From positions 1 to 64,000 of the forward strand of contig NZ_AUJX01000015.1 of assembly GCF_000424445.1 (NCBI RefSeq): a DNA stretch of 64,000 bases, given 5' to 3'. This DNA comes from Oribacterium sp. NK2B42 (lineage in GTDB: Bacteria > Bacillota > Clostridia > Lachnospirales > Lachnospiraceae). The translations under genes were made by a program, and so were the position numbers. Each line of letters begins with the position of its first letter. Position 1 is the first letter of the stretch. Below, piece after piece: positions 16,799 to 25,267 of this stretch. A model generated the notes under the pieces. The model searched no databases, was not told where the DNA came from, and saw nothing but the letters and a program-made list of their open reading frames with translations.

Positions 16799-17170
16799 TT
16801 AGTTAAGAGTTGCAAGAGTTGCACCTGATTCTACTGCATCACCAACAGAAACGTTGATGGAAGCAATTGTACCATCCTGAGGAGCAACGATCTCGTTCTC
16901 CATCTTCATGGCCTCAAGAACAAGGATTGCCTCGCCGGACTTAACAGCCTCGCCGGCATTCTTCTTAACAGCAAGGATCTTACCGGGCATAGGAGCCTCA
17001 ACCTTCACTGAACCCTGAGCGCCTGAAGCTGCAGGAGCAGGAGCGGCTGCAGGTGCCGGAGCTGCTGCGGGAGCGGGTGCAGCGGCAGCCTTGGGAGCAG
17101 CACCGTTTCCGCCCTCTTCTACTGTTACGTCATAAGCGACGCCGTTTACTGTAATAGTATATTTCTTCAT
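16799..17170 (-). CDS. Biotin carboxyl carrier protein (1.3S-like)
   Basis: A 123-residue protein: a short N-terminal strand (MKKYTITVNGVAYDV), an Ala/Pro hinge (about 22-52), and a biotinyl domain with the lysine acceptor in EAMKMEN. It matches the size and layout of the 1.3S carrier of transcarboxylase and of decarboxylase delta/gamma carriers. Its biotinyl domain differs from that of the upstream fusion protein at only about four of 69 residues, and the DNA is nearly identical too (16811 onward against 17221 onward). It ferries CO2 between the carboxyltransferases and OadB. Confidence 0.95.
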   Translation of the reverse strand: MKKYTITVNGVAYDVTVEEGGNGAAPKAAAAPAPAAAPAPAAAPAPAASGAQGSVKVEAPMPGKILAVKKNAGEAVKSGEAILVLEAMKMENEIVAPQDGTIASINVSVGDAVESGATLATLN

Positions 17171-17430
17171 TTTAAATACCTCTCAATAAATAAGGGCAAT
17201 CGCCCGTGTTAATCTAAAGTTGCAAGAGTTGCGCCTGATTCTACTGCATCACCGACAGAAACGTTGATGGAAGCAATTGTACCATCCTGAGGAGCAACGA
17301 TCTCGTTTTCCATCTTCATGGCCTCGAGAATAAGGATAGCCTCACCGGACTTAACAGTCTCGCCGGCATTCTTCTTAACTGCAAGAATCTTACCAGGCAT
17401 AGGGGCTTCCACCTTTATTGAACCCTGGGA
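16811..17430 (-). repeat. Near-identical duplicated biotinyl-domain coding sequences
   Basis: From 16811 and from 17221 (offset 410) the DNA runs in parallel for about 200 bases. The first 106 bases differ at about four positions, and divergence rises further in. This is the C-terminal biotinyl domain of two neighbouring genes. Tandem duplication with ongoing gene conversion fits best. Confidence 0.85.
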
Positions 17431-18357
17431 GCCTGCAGCTGCGGGAGCAGCCTTAGGAGCGGGAGCCGCTAAAGGAGCTGCGGGGGCAACTGATGTTACT
17501 ACAGGTGAAGAAGCGGGAGCTGTTTCTGCCGGAGCTGAAACCATGCTGCGGTTTCTTAACGGACGTACACGTAAGTTGTTGTTAAGTGTAGGACCCGGTA
17601 CGAAACCATTGTTGTCTGAAACTGAACCTTCTGTATCAGCCTCATATGCTGCGATAGCTGCTGCAATAACTGCCTGAATTGTATCATCGCTTGCAGCGGG
17701 AGCCGGTGCAGGAGCGGGAGCTGCCTTAGGAGCGGGAGCCGCTGCAGGTGCAGGAGCTGCTGCTTTATTCTTGGCCTCTTTGCTCTCCTTCATCTTCTTC
17801 TCAAATACACCGATGTACTTGAAAAGAGAGATGATCCATGCAATAAAGATGAGAACTGCAAATACTGTTCCCATACCAACAACGAGGTTGCCAGCGGCAT
17901 CACCCATGAGCTCTGACATTGAATAAACCGGCTCAAAGGTCATTTCTGTTGTGGCACCTGTCATCTCATTGATGCCAAGGGTGAGTTTAAGGACTCTCTT
18001 TTGAAATGTTGAATCTATTTCGATTCGATAGCCTTCTTCTGTTTTTGAAGCTTCGGCACTATCCACACTTACAAAGGAACCAAGACGATCAATGCTGTTT
18101 ATATAGTTTGTAAGACCGTTGTATGTGATGGCATCCTTTGTCTTAAATGCAGTATCGATCTGTTTCTGAATATCTTCTGCAGAAAGCTTATAGATACTCT
18201 GCTCTGCATACTGCATTGCCTGCTGCTCAAGTGCTGACTTGATAGTCGGGTCAATGGACTCAACTGTCTTGTTGTTTGAACTTCCGCAGGCGGCAAGTGT
18301 GATAACGGAAAGTACAAGAGCTAAACAGAGGGCAGCTTTTCTAAACCACTGTTTCAT
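17209..18357 (-). CDS. Lipoprotein-OadG-biotinyl fusion (decarboxylase gamma plus carrier)
   Basis: A 382-residue protein. I start at the ATG at 18357 because GAGAGGAGA precedes it; the frame stays open 20 codons further up, overlapping the gene upstream. A lipoprotein signal ends in LAACGSS. A DUF3887-like outside domain follows (about 30-165). One membrane segment, TVFAVLIFIAWIISLFKYI, leads to an Ala/Pro hinge. The segment IQAVIAAAIAAY...LRVRPLRNR is typical of sodium-pump decarboxylase gamma subunits. A second hinge and a biotinyl domain with EAMKMEN close the protein. The topology works: lipid anchor outside, biotin inside. Fusing the gamma anchor to a carrier gives the complex two carriers, one tethered and one free. 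Confidence 0.88.
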   Translation of the reverse strand: MKQWFRKAALCLALVLSVITLAACGSSNNKTVESIDPTIKSALEQQAMQYAEQSIYKLSAEDIQKQIDTAFKTKDAITYNGLTNYINSIDRLGSFVSVDSAEASKTEEGYRIEIDSTFQKRVLKLTLGINEMTGATTEMTFEPVYSMSELMGDAAGNLVVGMGTVFAVLIFIAWIISLFKYIGVFEKKMKESKEAKNKAAAPAPAAAPAPKAAPAPAPAPAASDDTIQAVIAAAIAAYEADTEGSVSDNNGFVPGPTLNNNLRVRPLRNRSMVSAPAETAPASSPVVTSVAPAAPLAAPAPKAAPAAAGSQGSIKVEAPMPGKILAVKKNAGETVKSGEAILILEAMKMENEIVAPQDGTIASINVSVGDAVESGATLATLD

Positions 18358-18371
18358 TCTGTCTCCTCTCA

Positions 18372-19730
18372 TTAAACTGTTCCGTTTTTCTTGTTTGGTC
18401 TGTAAACGCTCTTCCATCCGAGCATCTGAAGAGAAGCTGCGATTCTCTGCCTTGTCTCCTGAGGCTCGATGATCTCGTCTACATATCCTCTCTTAGCTGC
18501 AGCAAGTGCAGTATTCTCTTCTGCAAACTTCTTTGCAAGTTCTGCGTCACCGTCTGCAACAACCTTTGCAGCCTGGTCTGCATCCATAACACCGATTTTT
18601 GAGTTATTGAATGCATAAACGATGTCTGCGCCGAGAGCCTTGGCACCGAACGTAAGACCTGCTGTACCAAGTGCGTTCTTAACAACTGTGATAACAGGTA
18701 CATCAGCGTTGCTGTATGCATAAGCAAGCTTTGCAGCTGCTGTAGGCATATGCTTTTCTGTGCACTCACAGTTGCAGTAGCCTGTTACGTCAACTACAGA
18801 AATAACAGGAAGGTCGAAAGCATTGGCAAAAGAAACAAGTCTTGCTGCCTTATCGGCACCCTTCCAGGTAAGCTTCTGGCTCTTGTTTGCAACGATTGCA
18901 ACAGTCTCTCCGCCAATCTGAGCGAAACCTGTTACAACATCCTTTGAGTATCCCTTCTTTGTCTCAAGGAAGATACCGTTATCTGCAAGCTGCTTAACCG
19001 CCTCATCAGCGTCAAGTGTATCGAATGAAAGAACAGCACGGTTAAGATCGTCTGTGCTCTCATCGAGAACTCCGCCATCTGTATTATTACCGGGTAATAC
19101 AGCCACTAATTTGCGAATCTGAGCAAATACTTCATCTTCTGTACCATCAAAATCAACAAGTCCGAATTCCTCGCGCTTTGCTGCTTTGGCAATCTCATCG
19201 TCCTTGTTGCCGATAACGGCATCAGGAGCATTTACAAAAGCCTTGGCCTTTGTGCTCTCCATAAGGACATAATCGGAAAGACCTGCGAGAACTGTAAGTC
19301 CGCCGCCGCAATTTCCGAAAATTGCCGTGATCTGAGGAATCTGACCACTTGCAAGTGTCTGCTTCTTATAAATGCGTCCGAGACCAAACAAAGAGTCATT
19401 AGCCTCTTCAAGTCTGACACCTGAGCAATCTACAAGAGCGATTACAGGAGCCTGATTTTTCATCGCCATTGAGTAAATGTTGGCAATCTTTCTGGCATGC
19501 ATCTCTCCGATTGAACCACCGAGAACTGCGGAGTCCTGTGCATAAACATACACAAGGTTACCGTCAATTGTTCCGTAGCCGGTTACAACACCATCGGAAG
19601 GTGCTTTCTTTTCAGCAAGGTTGAAATCTGTTGATCTTGCTTCAACAAGACGGCCGACTTCAACGAAGCTGAACTCATCGAGCAGTGACTGAATTCTTGT
19701 CAGAGCTGATGATGTTGACTGATTATCCAT
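18372..19730 (-). CDS. Acyl-CoA-type carboxyltransferase (MmdA/12S-like)
   Basis: A 452-residue crotonase-fold carboxyltransferase. The N-half has GVVTGYGTIDGNLVYVYAQD and GGSIGEMHARKI; then FGNCGGGLTVLAGLSDYV and, in the C-half, NAFDLPVISVVDVTGYC and FGAKALGADIVYAF. It is of the type that moves CO2 from biotin to an acyl-CoA (methylmalonyl-CoA decarboxylase alpha; 12S of transcarboxylase), somewhat short of the usual 510 or so residues. The acyl-CoA substrate cannot be told from sequence. It is first in the cluster, behind a good promoter (19793-19821) and a GGAGG ribosome binding site. Confidence 0.88.
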   Translation of the reverse strand: MDNQSTSSALTRIQSLLDEFSFVEVGRLVEARSTDFNLAEKKAPSDGVVTGYGTIDGNLVYVYAQDSAVLGGSIGEMHARKIANIYSMAMKNQAPVIALVDCSGVRLEEANDSLFGLGRIYKKQTLASGQIPQITAIFGNCGGGLTVLAGLSDYVLMESTKAKAFVNAPDAVIGNKDDEIAKAAKREEFGLVDFDGTEDEVFAQIRKLVAVLPGNNTDGGVLDESTDDLNRAVLSFDTLDADEAVKQLADNGIFLETKKGYSKDVVTGFAQIGGETVAIVANKSQKLTWKGADKAARLVSFANAFDLPVISVVDVTGYCNCECTEKHMPTAAAKLAYAYSNADVPVITVVKNALGTAGLTFGAKALGADIVYAFNNSKIGVMDADQAAKVVADGDAELAKKFAEENTALAAAKRGYVDEIIEPQETRQRIAASLQMLGWKSVYRPNKKNGTV

Positions 19731-19792
19731 GTTTTATCCTCCATTTCATATATAAACAAAGGGCATAATACACCCCGGTTTATGTCTCATAT

Positions 19793-19821
19793 ATTGTAAT
19801 CTATAGATATGCAATATTCAA
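19793..19821 (-). promoter_or_regulatory. Sigma-A promoter of the carboxyltransferase/decarboxylase cluster
   Basis: TTGAAT (19821-19816), 17-base spacer, TACAAT (19798-19793). The leader to the ATG at 19730 is about 55 bases. Confidence 0.75.
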
Positions 19822-19828
19822 CATGATT

Positions 19829-21220
19829 TTAAGTTATAAACCTCAGCCCTTTCGGATAGTGGTTTTTTATTTGATTATTGACGAGCTTTCCGAGGCCGAG
19901 AGCTATGCCGTCACAGGTTACTATAACCCATCCCTTCCCTGAAACTCCCTCCGGAGCCGGAATCTGAAGTCCCTTCAGGTACTGTTCTGTTTCGGGTGCA
20001 TCTGAGCTGTAGTCTGAGACAGATAATTCATAGTTATTCAATTCTTCGGGATCGTTAAGATTGATGGCGTGAGTCAGGGCATGCTCGGGCTCAATGCGTT
20101 TCCCGAGGTCTGAGGCTTTAAGGATTCCGGTTCGGAATGTTTTAAGTCCTTTCAGATTAGGCGTAAAGGGTGGGATCAGATAGATCTGGTCTTTCAGCTT
20201 TACTTCCTTATAGTTCATAGCGGAGATGCTGCTGCCCGGAATAAAGGCAGATGCATCATCCGATGCTGCAGCGCTTTCAAAAGGGTCTTTTCCTGCTTTT
20301 CTGAAAACGGCAATGTAGTGCCCTTCTCCTTTTTCAAGGTGGGGCCATACGCGTTTTTCGAAAATAAGCTCCATATCTTCATGCTCTTTAAGGATGAAAT
20401 CTCTGATATCCTCATCCTCTTCTTTTTCAAAGGTACAGGTTGAATAACATATCTTCCCTCCGGCAGAGAGCATCCTGTAAGCATTGGAAACAATATCCTT
20501 CTGACGCTCGGCACAAAGCCTGACATTTTCCGGAGACCATTCATTTACTGCAGTTTCATCTTTTCTGAACATGCCCTCTCCTGAACATGGAGCATCAACG
20601 ATGATCCTGGTGAAATATTCCGGGAAATGACCGGCAAGCTTTCCTGTGTCTTCGTTTGTTACAGCCGCATTTGTTATGCCCATTCGCTCAATGTTTGAAC
20701 TCAGAGTTCTGGCCCTTAAGGCTACATAATCATTTGATAAAAGAAATCCCCCGTGTTCGGGTGAAAGCATATCCGCTGCCTGGGTTGATTTCCCGCCGGG
20801 ACTTGCACAAAGATCGGCGACTCTGTCGAAGGGGCGGATATCGAGATGTGCTACTGCCTGCATGGCTTCTGTGCCCTGAATGTAATATAAGCCGGCTTCA
20901 TGATAAGGATGCTTTCCCGGACGGATACCTTTTTGAAGAAGATATTCCTCGTTCATATAGAATTCACGGTAATATTTTTTTCCTTTGTGGATGATGTAAC
21001 TGGCGTCTTTCAGGGGTTCCAGCTTCCATTCCTCCACAAGACTATCATAAGTGATCCTGGTTGATGAACAGGAGCTCTCATTGGCTATGAGCTTTTTCAG
21101 GTTTAGACGAAGTCCCCGGACCGGAGGAGCATCGTAGCTTCGGATGAAAGCCTCATACTGGTCAGTTTCAGGAAGCAACTGCTTCATTCTGTTTAAATAA
21201 TCCTGTGGTAATGTAATCAT
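19829..21220 (-). CDS. rRNA m5C methyltransferase, RsmF/NOL1-Nop2-Sun type
   Basis: A 463-residue RNA cytosine-5 methyltransferase. I start at MITLPQDYLNRMKQLLP (ATG 21220), where GGGG precedes; the frame stays open 22 codons more but crosses the upstream terminator. Seen: the SAM loop ASPGGKSTQAA, motif IV DAPCSGEGMFRKD with its Cys, and motif VI YSTCTFEKEEDED with the second Cys of the m5C mechanism. The C-terminal part (from about 290) matches the RsmF-associated domain. The target is probably 16S rRNA. The monocistronic position, between two promoters or terminators, suggests it is expressed alone. Confidence 0.9.
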   Translation of the reverse strand: MITLPQDYLNRMKQLLPETDQYEAFIRSYDAPPVRGLRLNLKKLIANESSCSSTRITYDSLVEEWKLEPLKDASYIIHKGKKYYREFYMNEEYLLQKGIRPGKHPYHEAGLYYIQGTEAMQAVAHLDIRPFDRVADLCASPGGKSTQAADMLSPEHGGFLLSNDYVALRARTLSSNIERMGITNAAVTNEDTGKLAGHFPEYFTRIIVDAPCSGEGMFRKDETAVNEWSPENVRLCAERQKDIVSNAYRMLSAGGKICYSTCTFEKEEDEDIRDFILKEHEDMELIFEKRVWPHLEKGEGHYIAVFRKAGKDPFESAAASDDASAFIPGSSISAMNYKEVKLKDQIYLIPPFTPNLKGLKTFRTGILKASDLGKRIEPEHALTHAINLNDPEELNNYELSVSDYSSDAPETEQYLKGLQIPAPEGVSGKGWVIVTCDGIALGLGKLVNNQIKNHYPKGLRFIT

Positions 21221-21240
21221 ATGCACCCCATTATATATAG

Positions 21241-21270
21241 AAAAAACGGTACACCCTGAGTGCACCGTTT
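21241..21270 (-). terminator. Terminator of the DUF6465-like gene
   Basis: AAACGGTGCAC (21270-21260) pairs with GTGTACCGTTT (21254-21244), followed by T-rich sequence on the minus strand. It lies 24 bases past the stop at 21294. Confidence 0.88.
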
Positions 21271-21293
21271 CATGCTGATAAAACAAACAATAA

Positions 21294-21743
21294 TTAAAGG
21301 TCGATTCTGTAATCAGAACTTCCTACGCCGTCAATTGTGTAATATGCGGCAGATTCTGCAACATTAACATACACATCTACAGACTGTACGTCAGTCTTGA
21401 TGGCCTTGGCAGCAGCGATGGCATCGTCCTGGAGCTTGGAAGGCTCATAATCTCTGCCATTGATCTGTAATGTGATATATGTTGATACCTCGGCTTTTGC
21501 TGCATCAGCAGGCTTCTTTTCTGCAGGCTTCTTTGCAGTAACCTTGGTCTCAGCCTTGGTTTCGATTTTTTTAGCCTCAGGCTTCTCTGCAGCTTCCTTC
21601 TTTTCTGCAGCCTTTGCGGTTTCGGTTTTTGCAGCAGGTTTCTTTGCTGTTTCCTTTACTGTTGCAGCAGCCTTCTTGATCTCAGCGAAGGATTCCTTGA
21701 GTGCCTCATCCTTTGTGGCTGTCGCCTTTGAATTATTCTCCAT
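21294..21743 (-). CDS. Lys/Ala/Glu-rich protein with DUF6465-like C-terminal domain
   Basis: The protein has 149 residues from ATG 21743 (MENNSKATATKDEAL), preceded by GGGGAGATAAAGGT. The frame stays open far upstream, but that part is non-coding in look. Residues 1-85 are an A/K/E-rich, probably helical or disordered tail with repeated KKPA and KAEKK units. Residues 86-149 form the compact domain (YITLQINGRDYEPSKLQDD, ending TIDGVGSSDYRIDL). It is a paralog of the 444-833 protein. Its tail is more acidic than that of the paralog. The function is unknown. Confidence 0.8.
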   Translation of the reverse strand: MENNSKATATKDEALKESFAEIKKAAATVKETAKKPAAKTETAKAAEKKEAAEKPEAKKIETKAETKVTAKKPAEKKPADAAKAEVSTYITLQINGRDYEPSKLQDDAIAAAKAIKTDVQSVDVYVNVAESAAYYTIDGVGSSDYRIDL

Positions 21744-21846
21744 ACCTTTATCTCCCCGTTTTTTAGAATTCGAATAATACATTTTTCTTGGAAAAATCGT
21801 ATGATTCCGTGTTTCCTTAGCATTATATTTCTGTGATTTCGCTTTG

Positions 21847-23160
21847 TCAATAAAAGCGGTCTGAAATGTGGTAAGCCATATAAAACAAAACACTGAACCC
21901 AAGGTAAAACCAGGTAGCCGGATTTGAGAACCAGGTTGTAAAGAAAGAAAAAGAAAAATAAAAAGCAAGCTCAGCATATATGAGTCTTGAAAACGGATTA
22001 ACATCTTTGTTATGCACATAAAGGATAATGCCGGTAACCAGCCCCAGGATGATTGCAAAAATAATCACACCTGCGATCCCGAAATCGTACCAGGCATCAT
22101 AAAGCAGAGTTACGGTTGTGAGCTCCTCTTTATTGGTGAATAAGGGAAATGCCATGCCGAGGGACGGAAAAAGGAATTTGAGTCCGGTCAGAGTGATCAC
22201 CGGATACAGCATTTTAAGACCACATGAATGTAAGCTGAGCTCCTGAGTCATTACATTAAAATTGTCATAGTTGTTGGCTATATACATGTAGGGCTGGGTT
22301 ATAAAGATCGGAGTTTGTGGATCCTTCATTTCGAATATCCCATTAAGATACTCCACGGAATGTGCCCTTTCTATGGTGATGATCACATATACGAGTATAA
22401 GCAATATGCCAAGTATAAGAATTTGCCAAAGCTTGTATTTCTTTCCGGAAACCGTTGTGACAAAAATGGCAAGGATCGCCGCAAACATAAACTGAAATCT
22501 CGAGACCAGAAGAACACAAAGGATCAATGGGGCGAAAAGACCTATGCCTGATATTATATCCGGAAGTAATGACAGCTTGTGCCTTTGGTCGATATAAAGC
22601 ATCGTTACGCCCGGAATCAAAATAGCCAGAGTTGTAAAATAATGAATCCCTTTCAGATGGAAATAACTGTAGGCGTGTGGAGTGTCAACCGTAAACAGCG
22701 GAATAAATTGTAGTTTCCAGGCTTCGAAAAAGAAGCAGACCCAGGATAAAAATGTCACAGACAGTATAACAACTTTAAATATGAAGAGTTTACTTTTCTT
22801 TGAATCAGTTAATGAGCTGATTTTGATAAAATGCTTTTGATTAAGCAACTGCTCCGCGTATTTTGATGTGAAATAAAAAATCAGGTAAAAAATATAAAAT
22901 GATCCCCAGGTGGAAAGTGTCCAGTCTGTAGACAGATTACTTAATTGAAGACGGGCAATGCCCTCGCCTCCCAGAAGCCCCAAAGCCATAAGGCCTCTAA
23001 GATTCAGAAGCTCTTTTGAAATCTGTTTTTCTTTTAGATAAATAAATACAGCGATACCTATAAGACAAGCTGCAGATAGAGCGGATAAACCCGCTCTACC
23101 TGTAATGAAGCTCAGTATATAGGCTGCTGTATATATGATAAGTATTTTAATGTCTTCCAT
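21847..23160 (-). CDS. Oligosaccharide repeat-unit polymerase-like membrane protein
   Basis: A 437-residue protein with about 11 hydrophobic segments and a large loop near 230-300 (TPHAYSYFHLKGIHYF, then ITIERAHSVEYLNGIFEM). The pattern and length fit Wzy/O-antigen polymerase-like proteins of surface polysaccharide assembly; specific catalytic residues cannot be assigned. An in-frame TTG two codons earlier overlaps the cdaR stop; I prefer the ATG at 23160, although no strong ribosome binding site is seen for either. Its start nearly touches cdaR, so it is very likely co-transcribed and coupled with it. Confidence 0.7.
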   Translation of the reverse strand: MEDIKILIIYTAAYILSFITGRAGLSALSAACLIGIAVFIYLKEKQISKELLNLRGLMALGLLGGEGIARLQLSNLSTDWTLSTWGSFYIFYLIFYFTSKYAEQLLNQKHFIKISSLTDSKKSKLFIFKVVILSVTFLSWVCFFFEAWKLQFIPLFTVDTPHAYSYFHLKGIHYFTTLAILIPGVTMLYIDQRHKLSLLPDIISGIGLFAPLILCVLLVSRFQFMFAAILAIFVTTVSGKKYKLWQILILGILLILVYVIITIERAHSVEYLNGIFEMKDPQTPIFITQPYMYIANNYDNFNVMTQELSLHSCGLKMLYPVITLTGLKFLFPSLGMAFPLFTNKEELTTVTLLYDAWYDFGIAGVIIFAIILGLVTGIILYVHNKDVNPFSRLIYAELAFYFSFSFFTTWFSNPATWFYLGFSVLFYMAYHISDRFY

Positions 23161-23162
23161 AA

Positions 23163-24407
23163 TCAATTATGTGAGGTTTCTTCTACAGTTTCTACAGGGG
23201 ATTGTTCGGTTTCTCCGGACGAATCGTTTTCTTCCGGTTTTGTTTCCCCATCGTGAACTTCTCTTCCGCTTTCTGTGACATTGGAAGATGGCTCAGACGA
23301 ATCAACAGATTCGGATTCGCTATGTTCGGAAGAAGCTTCTGTCTGGTGTGGAAGCGTCTCGGATTCAGGAAGCGAAGGTGTCGGATTATCCGGATTTGCC
23401 TGGCCCGGAGAAGGGGCGGGTGCCGGATTTCCGTGATTATCTTTAATATCAGGAAGCTTCTCTATACGTACAAGAACATTGATCTGAGGATCCTGGTCTT
23501 TCGCCAGCTCGACACCTGCGGGAAGGATCTGTGACAAGTCATAGGTTACTGACACACTATCCCGTGCTTCGTTAATGTTTATCTCCGGCAACTGGAAAAC
23601 AGTCATGGAATCGATCACTCCGGGTAATGAAGACAAAGCTACACTATCGGGAGATACCGTGGTTGATTCATACTGATATCCTGCAGCAGGAGTTCCTGTT
23701 ACGGATGAAAGAAGGTTTATATTTTTTTCTTTATGTACTGTAACAGAGTAATCTATATTATCTTCGTTACTGGTCACACCCTGAAGATTGGTCAGCTTGT
23801 TACCGTTGGCATCATAATATACAAGCTGGGCTATACCTTCCTGGTTCGAGGATATGCCCGTCACATCTATTTCTATACCAACTGCAGATATTCGACCGAT
23901 CTCGGACTCCTTGCCGGTTATATATACCGATTCCGGACTGGAAGCGACATTTACTACGCGATATCCGGATTTGGGATCGCCGGTAGTGGCATATTTGATG
24001 TCAAATTTCTTTTTCTGTATGTTTTCCAGGGTTATCTTTACAACAGAAGGACGTATCTGAATGTTGTCTATTATTGATTCCTTGCCATTGAGAACTTCGT
24101 AGTAAACGGGTACGGAACCGGTTATGCTGTAATCCGACAGACTTATATAGGCACGGAAATCCGAGCTTGAGATGGATGACCGCATATCTGTTCTTACATT
24201 ATAAGAAACAGTTACACTTGTCCTGTCAGCAACCCAGGTTTTAGCATCAGAATCAAAAGCATTCTGGTTTAATACTTCTAAAGTTACGGTTCTGGAGTCG
24301 CTGATTTCAGGCTTGGAAACATTTACAACCAAAACCCATATAATAAATGCAAGAAAGAGGCTTAATGCTTTAAGAGAAAAGTTTTCGGTGAAAAAACGTC
24401 TGATCAT
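23163..24407 (-). CDS. cdaR: CdaR, YbbR-domain regulator of diadenylate cyclase
   Basis: A 414-residue extracytoplasmic protein. One N-terminal membrane helix (LSLFLAFIIWVLVVNVSKPE) precedes YbbR repeats to about residue 315 (for example SGYRVVNVASSPESVYITG and AGYQYESTTVSPDSVALSS). Unusually, the last 85 or so residues are a Pro/Ser/Glu-rich acidic tail. In Firmicutes CdaR binds CdaA and tunes c-di-AMP synthesis. The start overlaps the cdaA stop by ATGA, which confirms coupling. The gene after it is a polysaccharide polymerase rather than the usual glmM. Confidence 0.92.
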   Translation of the reverse strand: MIRRFFTENFSLKALSLFLAFIIWVLVVNVSKPEISDSRTVTLEVLNQNAFDSDAKTWVADRTSVTVSYNVRTDMRSSISSSDFRAYISLSDYSITGSVPVYYEVLNGKESIIDNIQIRPSVVKITLENIQKKKFDIKYATTGDPKSGYRVVNVASSPESVYITGKESEIGRISAVGIEIDVTGISSNQEGIAQLVYYDANGNKLTNLQGVTSNEDNIDYSVTVHKEKNINLLSSVTGTPAAGYQYESTTVSPDSVALSSLPGVIDSMTVFQLPEININEARDSVSVTYDLSQILPAGVELAKDQDPQINVLVRIEKLPDIKDNHGNPAPAPSPGQANPDNPTPSLPESETLPHQTEASSEHSESESVDSSEPSSNVTESGREVHDGETKPEENDSSGETEQSPVETVEETSHN

Positions 24408-25267
24408 AGCTTATGCTCCTTTCTTGAATTGCGGAAGAAAGGAAAACGATTTGAAGCCGTATCGTTACCGGATTCATCCTTTTGTACAGGCAGCATCGCT
24501 CTCAGAGCCTCTGCATCATTTGCGCGTTTTAAAACACCGTTAACGGCTACCGAAACACGACCGGTTTCTTCTGAGACCACAACAGTTATGGCATCCGAAG
24601 ATTCGGATATGCCCAGTGCAGCTCTGTGTCTGGTGCCGTAATCCTTTGAAATTTCTGTTTCTGACAAAGGCAGGTAACAGGTTGCGGATATTATCCTGTC
24701 GCCCACAACAACTACAGCGCCATCGTGCAGTGGTGTGTTCTTTTCAAAAATATTGATAAGCAGTGCAGCCGTGACAAGACCGTTGATGCGTATACCGGTA
24801 GCGGCTATTTCATTTAAAGGCTGTTTCTGCTGGATAACAATAAGTGCACCGGTTTTCTTTTTTGCCATTTCAAAAGTAGCAACGATGATTTCGTTTATGG
24901 TATTTATGCCGGAATCTTCAATGTTGCTTCCGGGAAATAAGCTTGTGAAAAAGTTGCGGGTTCCCAGCTGCTCAAGTGCTTTTCTGAGCTCGGGCTGAAA
25001 GATTACAACAGCGGCAATGATAAATACAGTGGAGATCCTCTCAATCAACCACATTATGGTTGAAAGCTGCATCGCCCATGCGATAACGATGAAGGCACCT
25101 ATTACAGCAAGGCCCTTTAAAAGTGCAAAGGCACGGGTGTTCTTGATCCAAAGCAGGAACTCGTAGACTATGACTGCAAGGATCACAATCTCGACTATAT
25201 TGGGCAGATAAAATGGTGGAAGCAGACTAAACCAGCTTCTCAGTTTTGGAAAAATATCTGGCATCAA
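24404..25267 (-). CDS. cdaA: Diadenylate cyclase CdaA
   Basis: A 287-residue membrane-bound enzyme that makes c-di-AMP from two ATP. Three membrane segments are in residues 20-92. The DAC domain (about 95-245) has the catalytic DGA (182-184, in LHDGAVVVVGDRI) and GTRHRAALG (211-219). The length is typical (about 270-285), with a short C-terminal extension. Both ends overlap neighbours by four bases, upstream with the 301-aa membrane protein and downstream with cdaR. c-di-AMP controls potassium/osmolyte balance and cell-wall homeostasis. Confidence 0.97.
   Translation of the reverse strand: MMPDIFPKLRSWFSLLPPFYLPNIVEIVILAVIVYEFLLWIKNTRAFALLKGLAVIGAFIVIAWAMQLSTIMWLIERISTVFIIAAVVIFQPELRKALEQLGTRNFFTSLFPGSNIEDSGINTINEIIVATFEMAKKKTGALIVIQQKQPLNEIAATGIRINGLVTAALLINIFEKNTPLHDGAVVVVGDRIISATCYLPLSETEISKDYGTRHRAALGISESSDAITVVVSEETGRVSVAVNGVLKRANDAEALRAMLPVQKDESGNDTASNRFPFFRNSRKEHKL

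Noticed and set aside
21744-22058. 105-codon hydrophobic N-terminal extension of the DUF6465-like gene
   Set aside because: It overlaps the end of the polymerase gene, and the ATG at 21743 has a good ribosome binding site.
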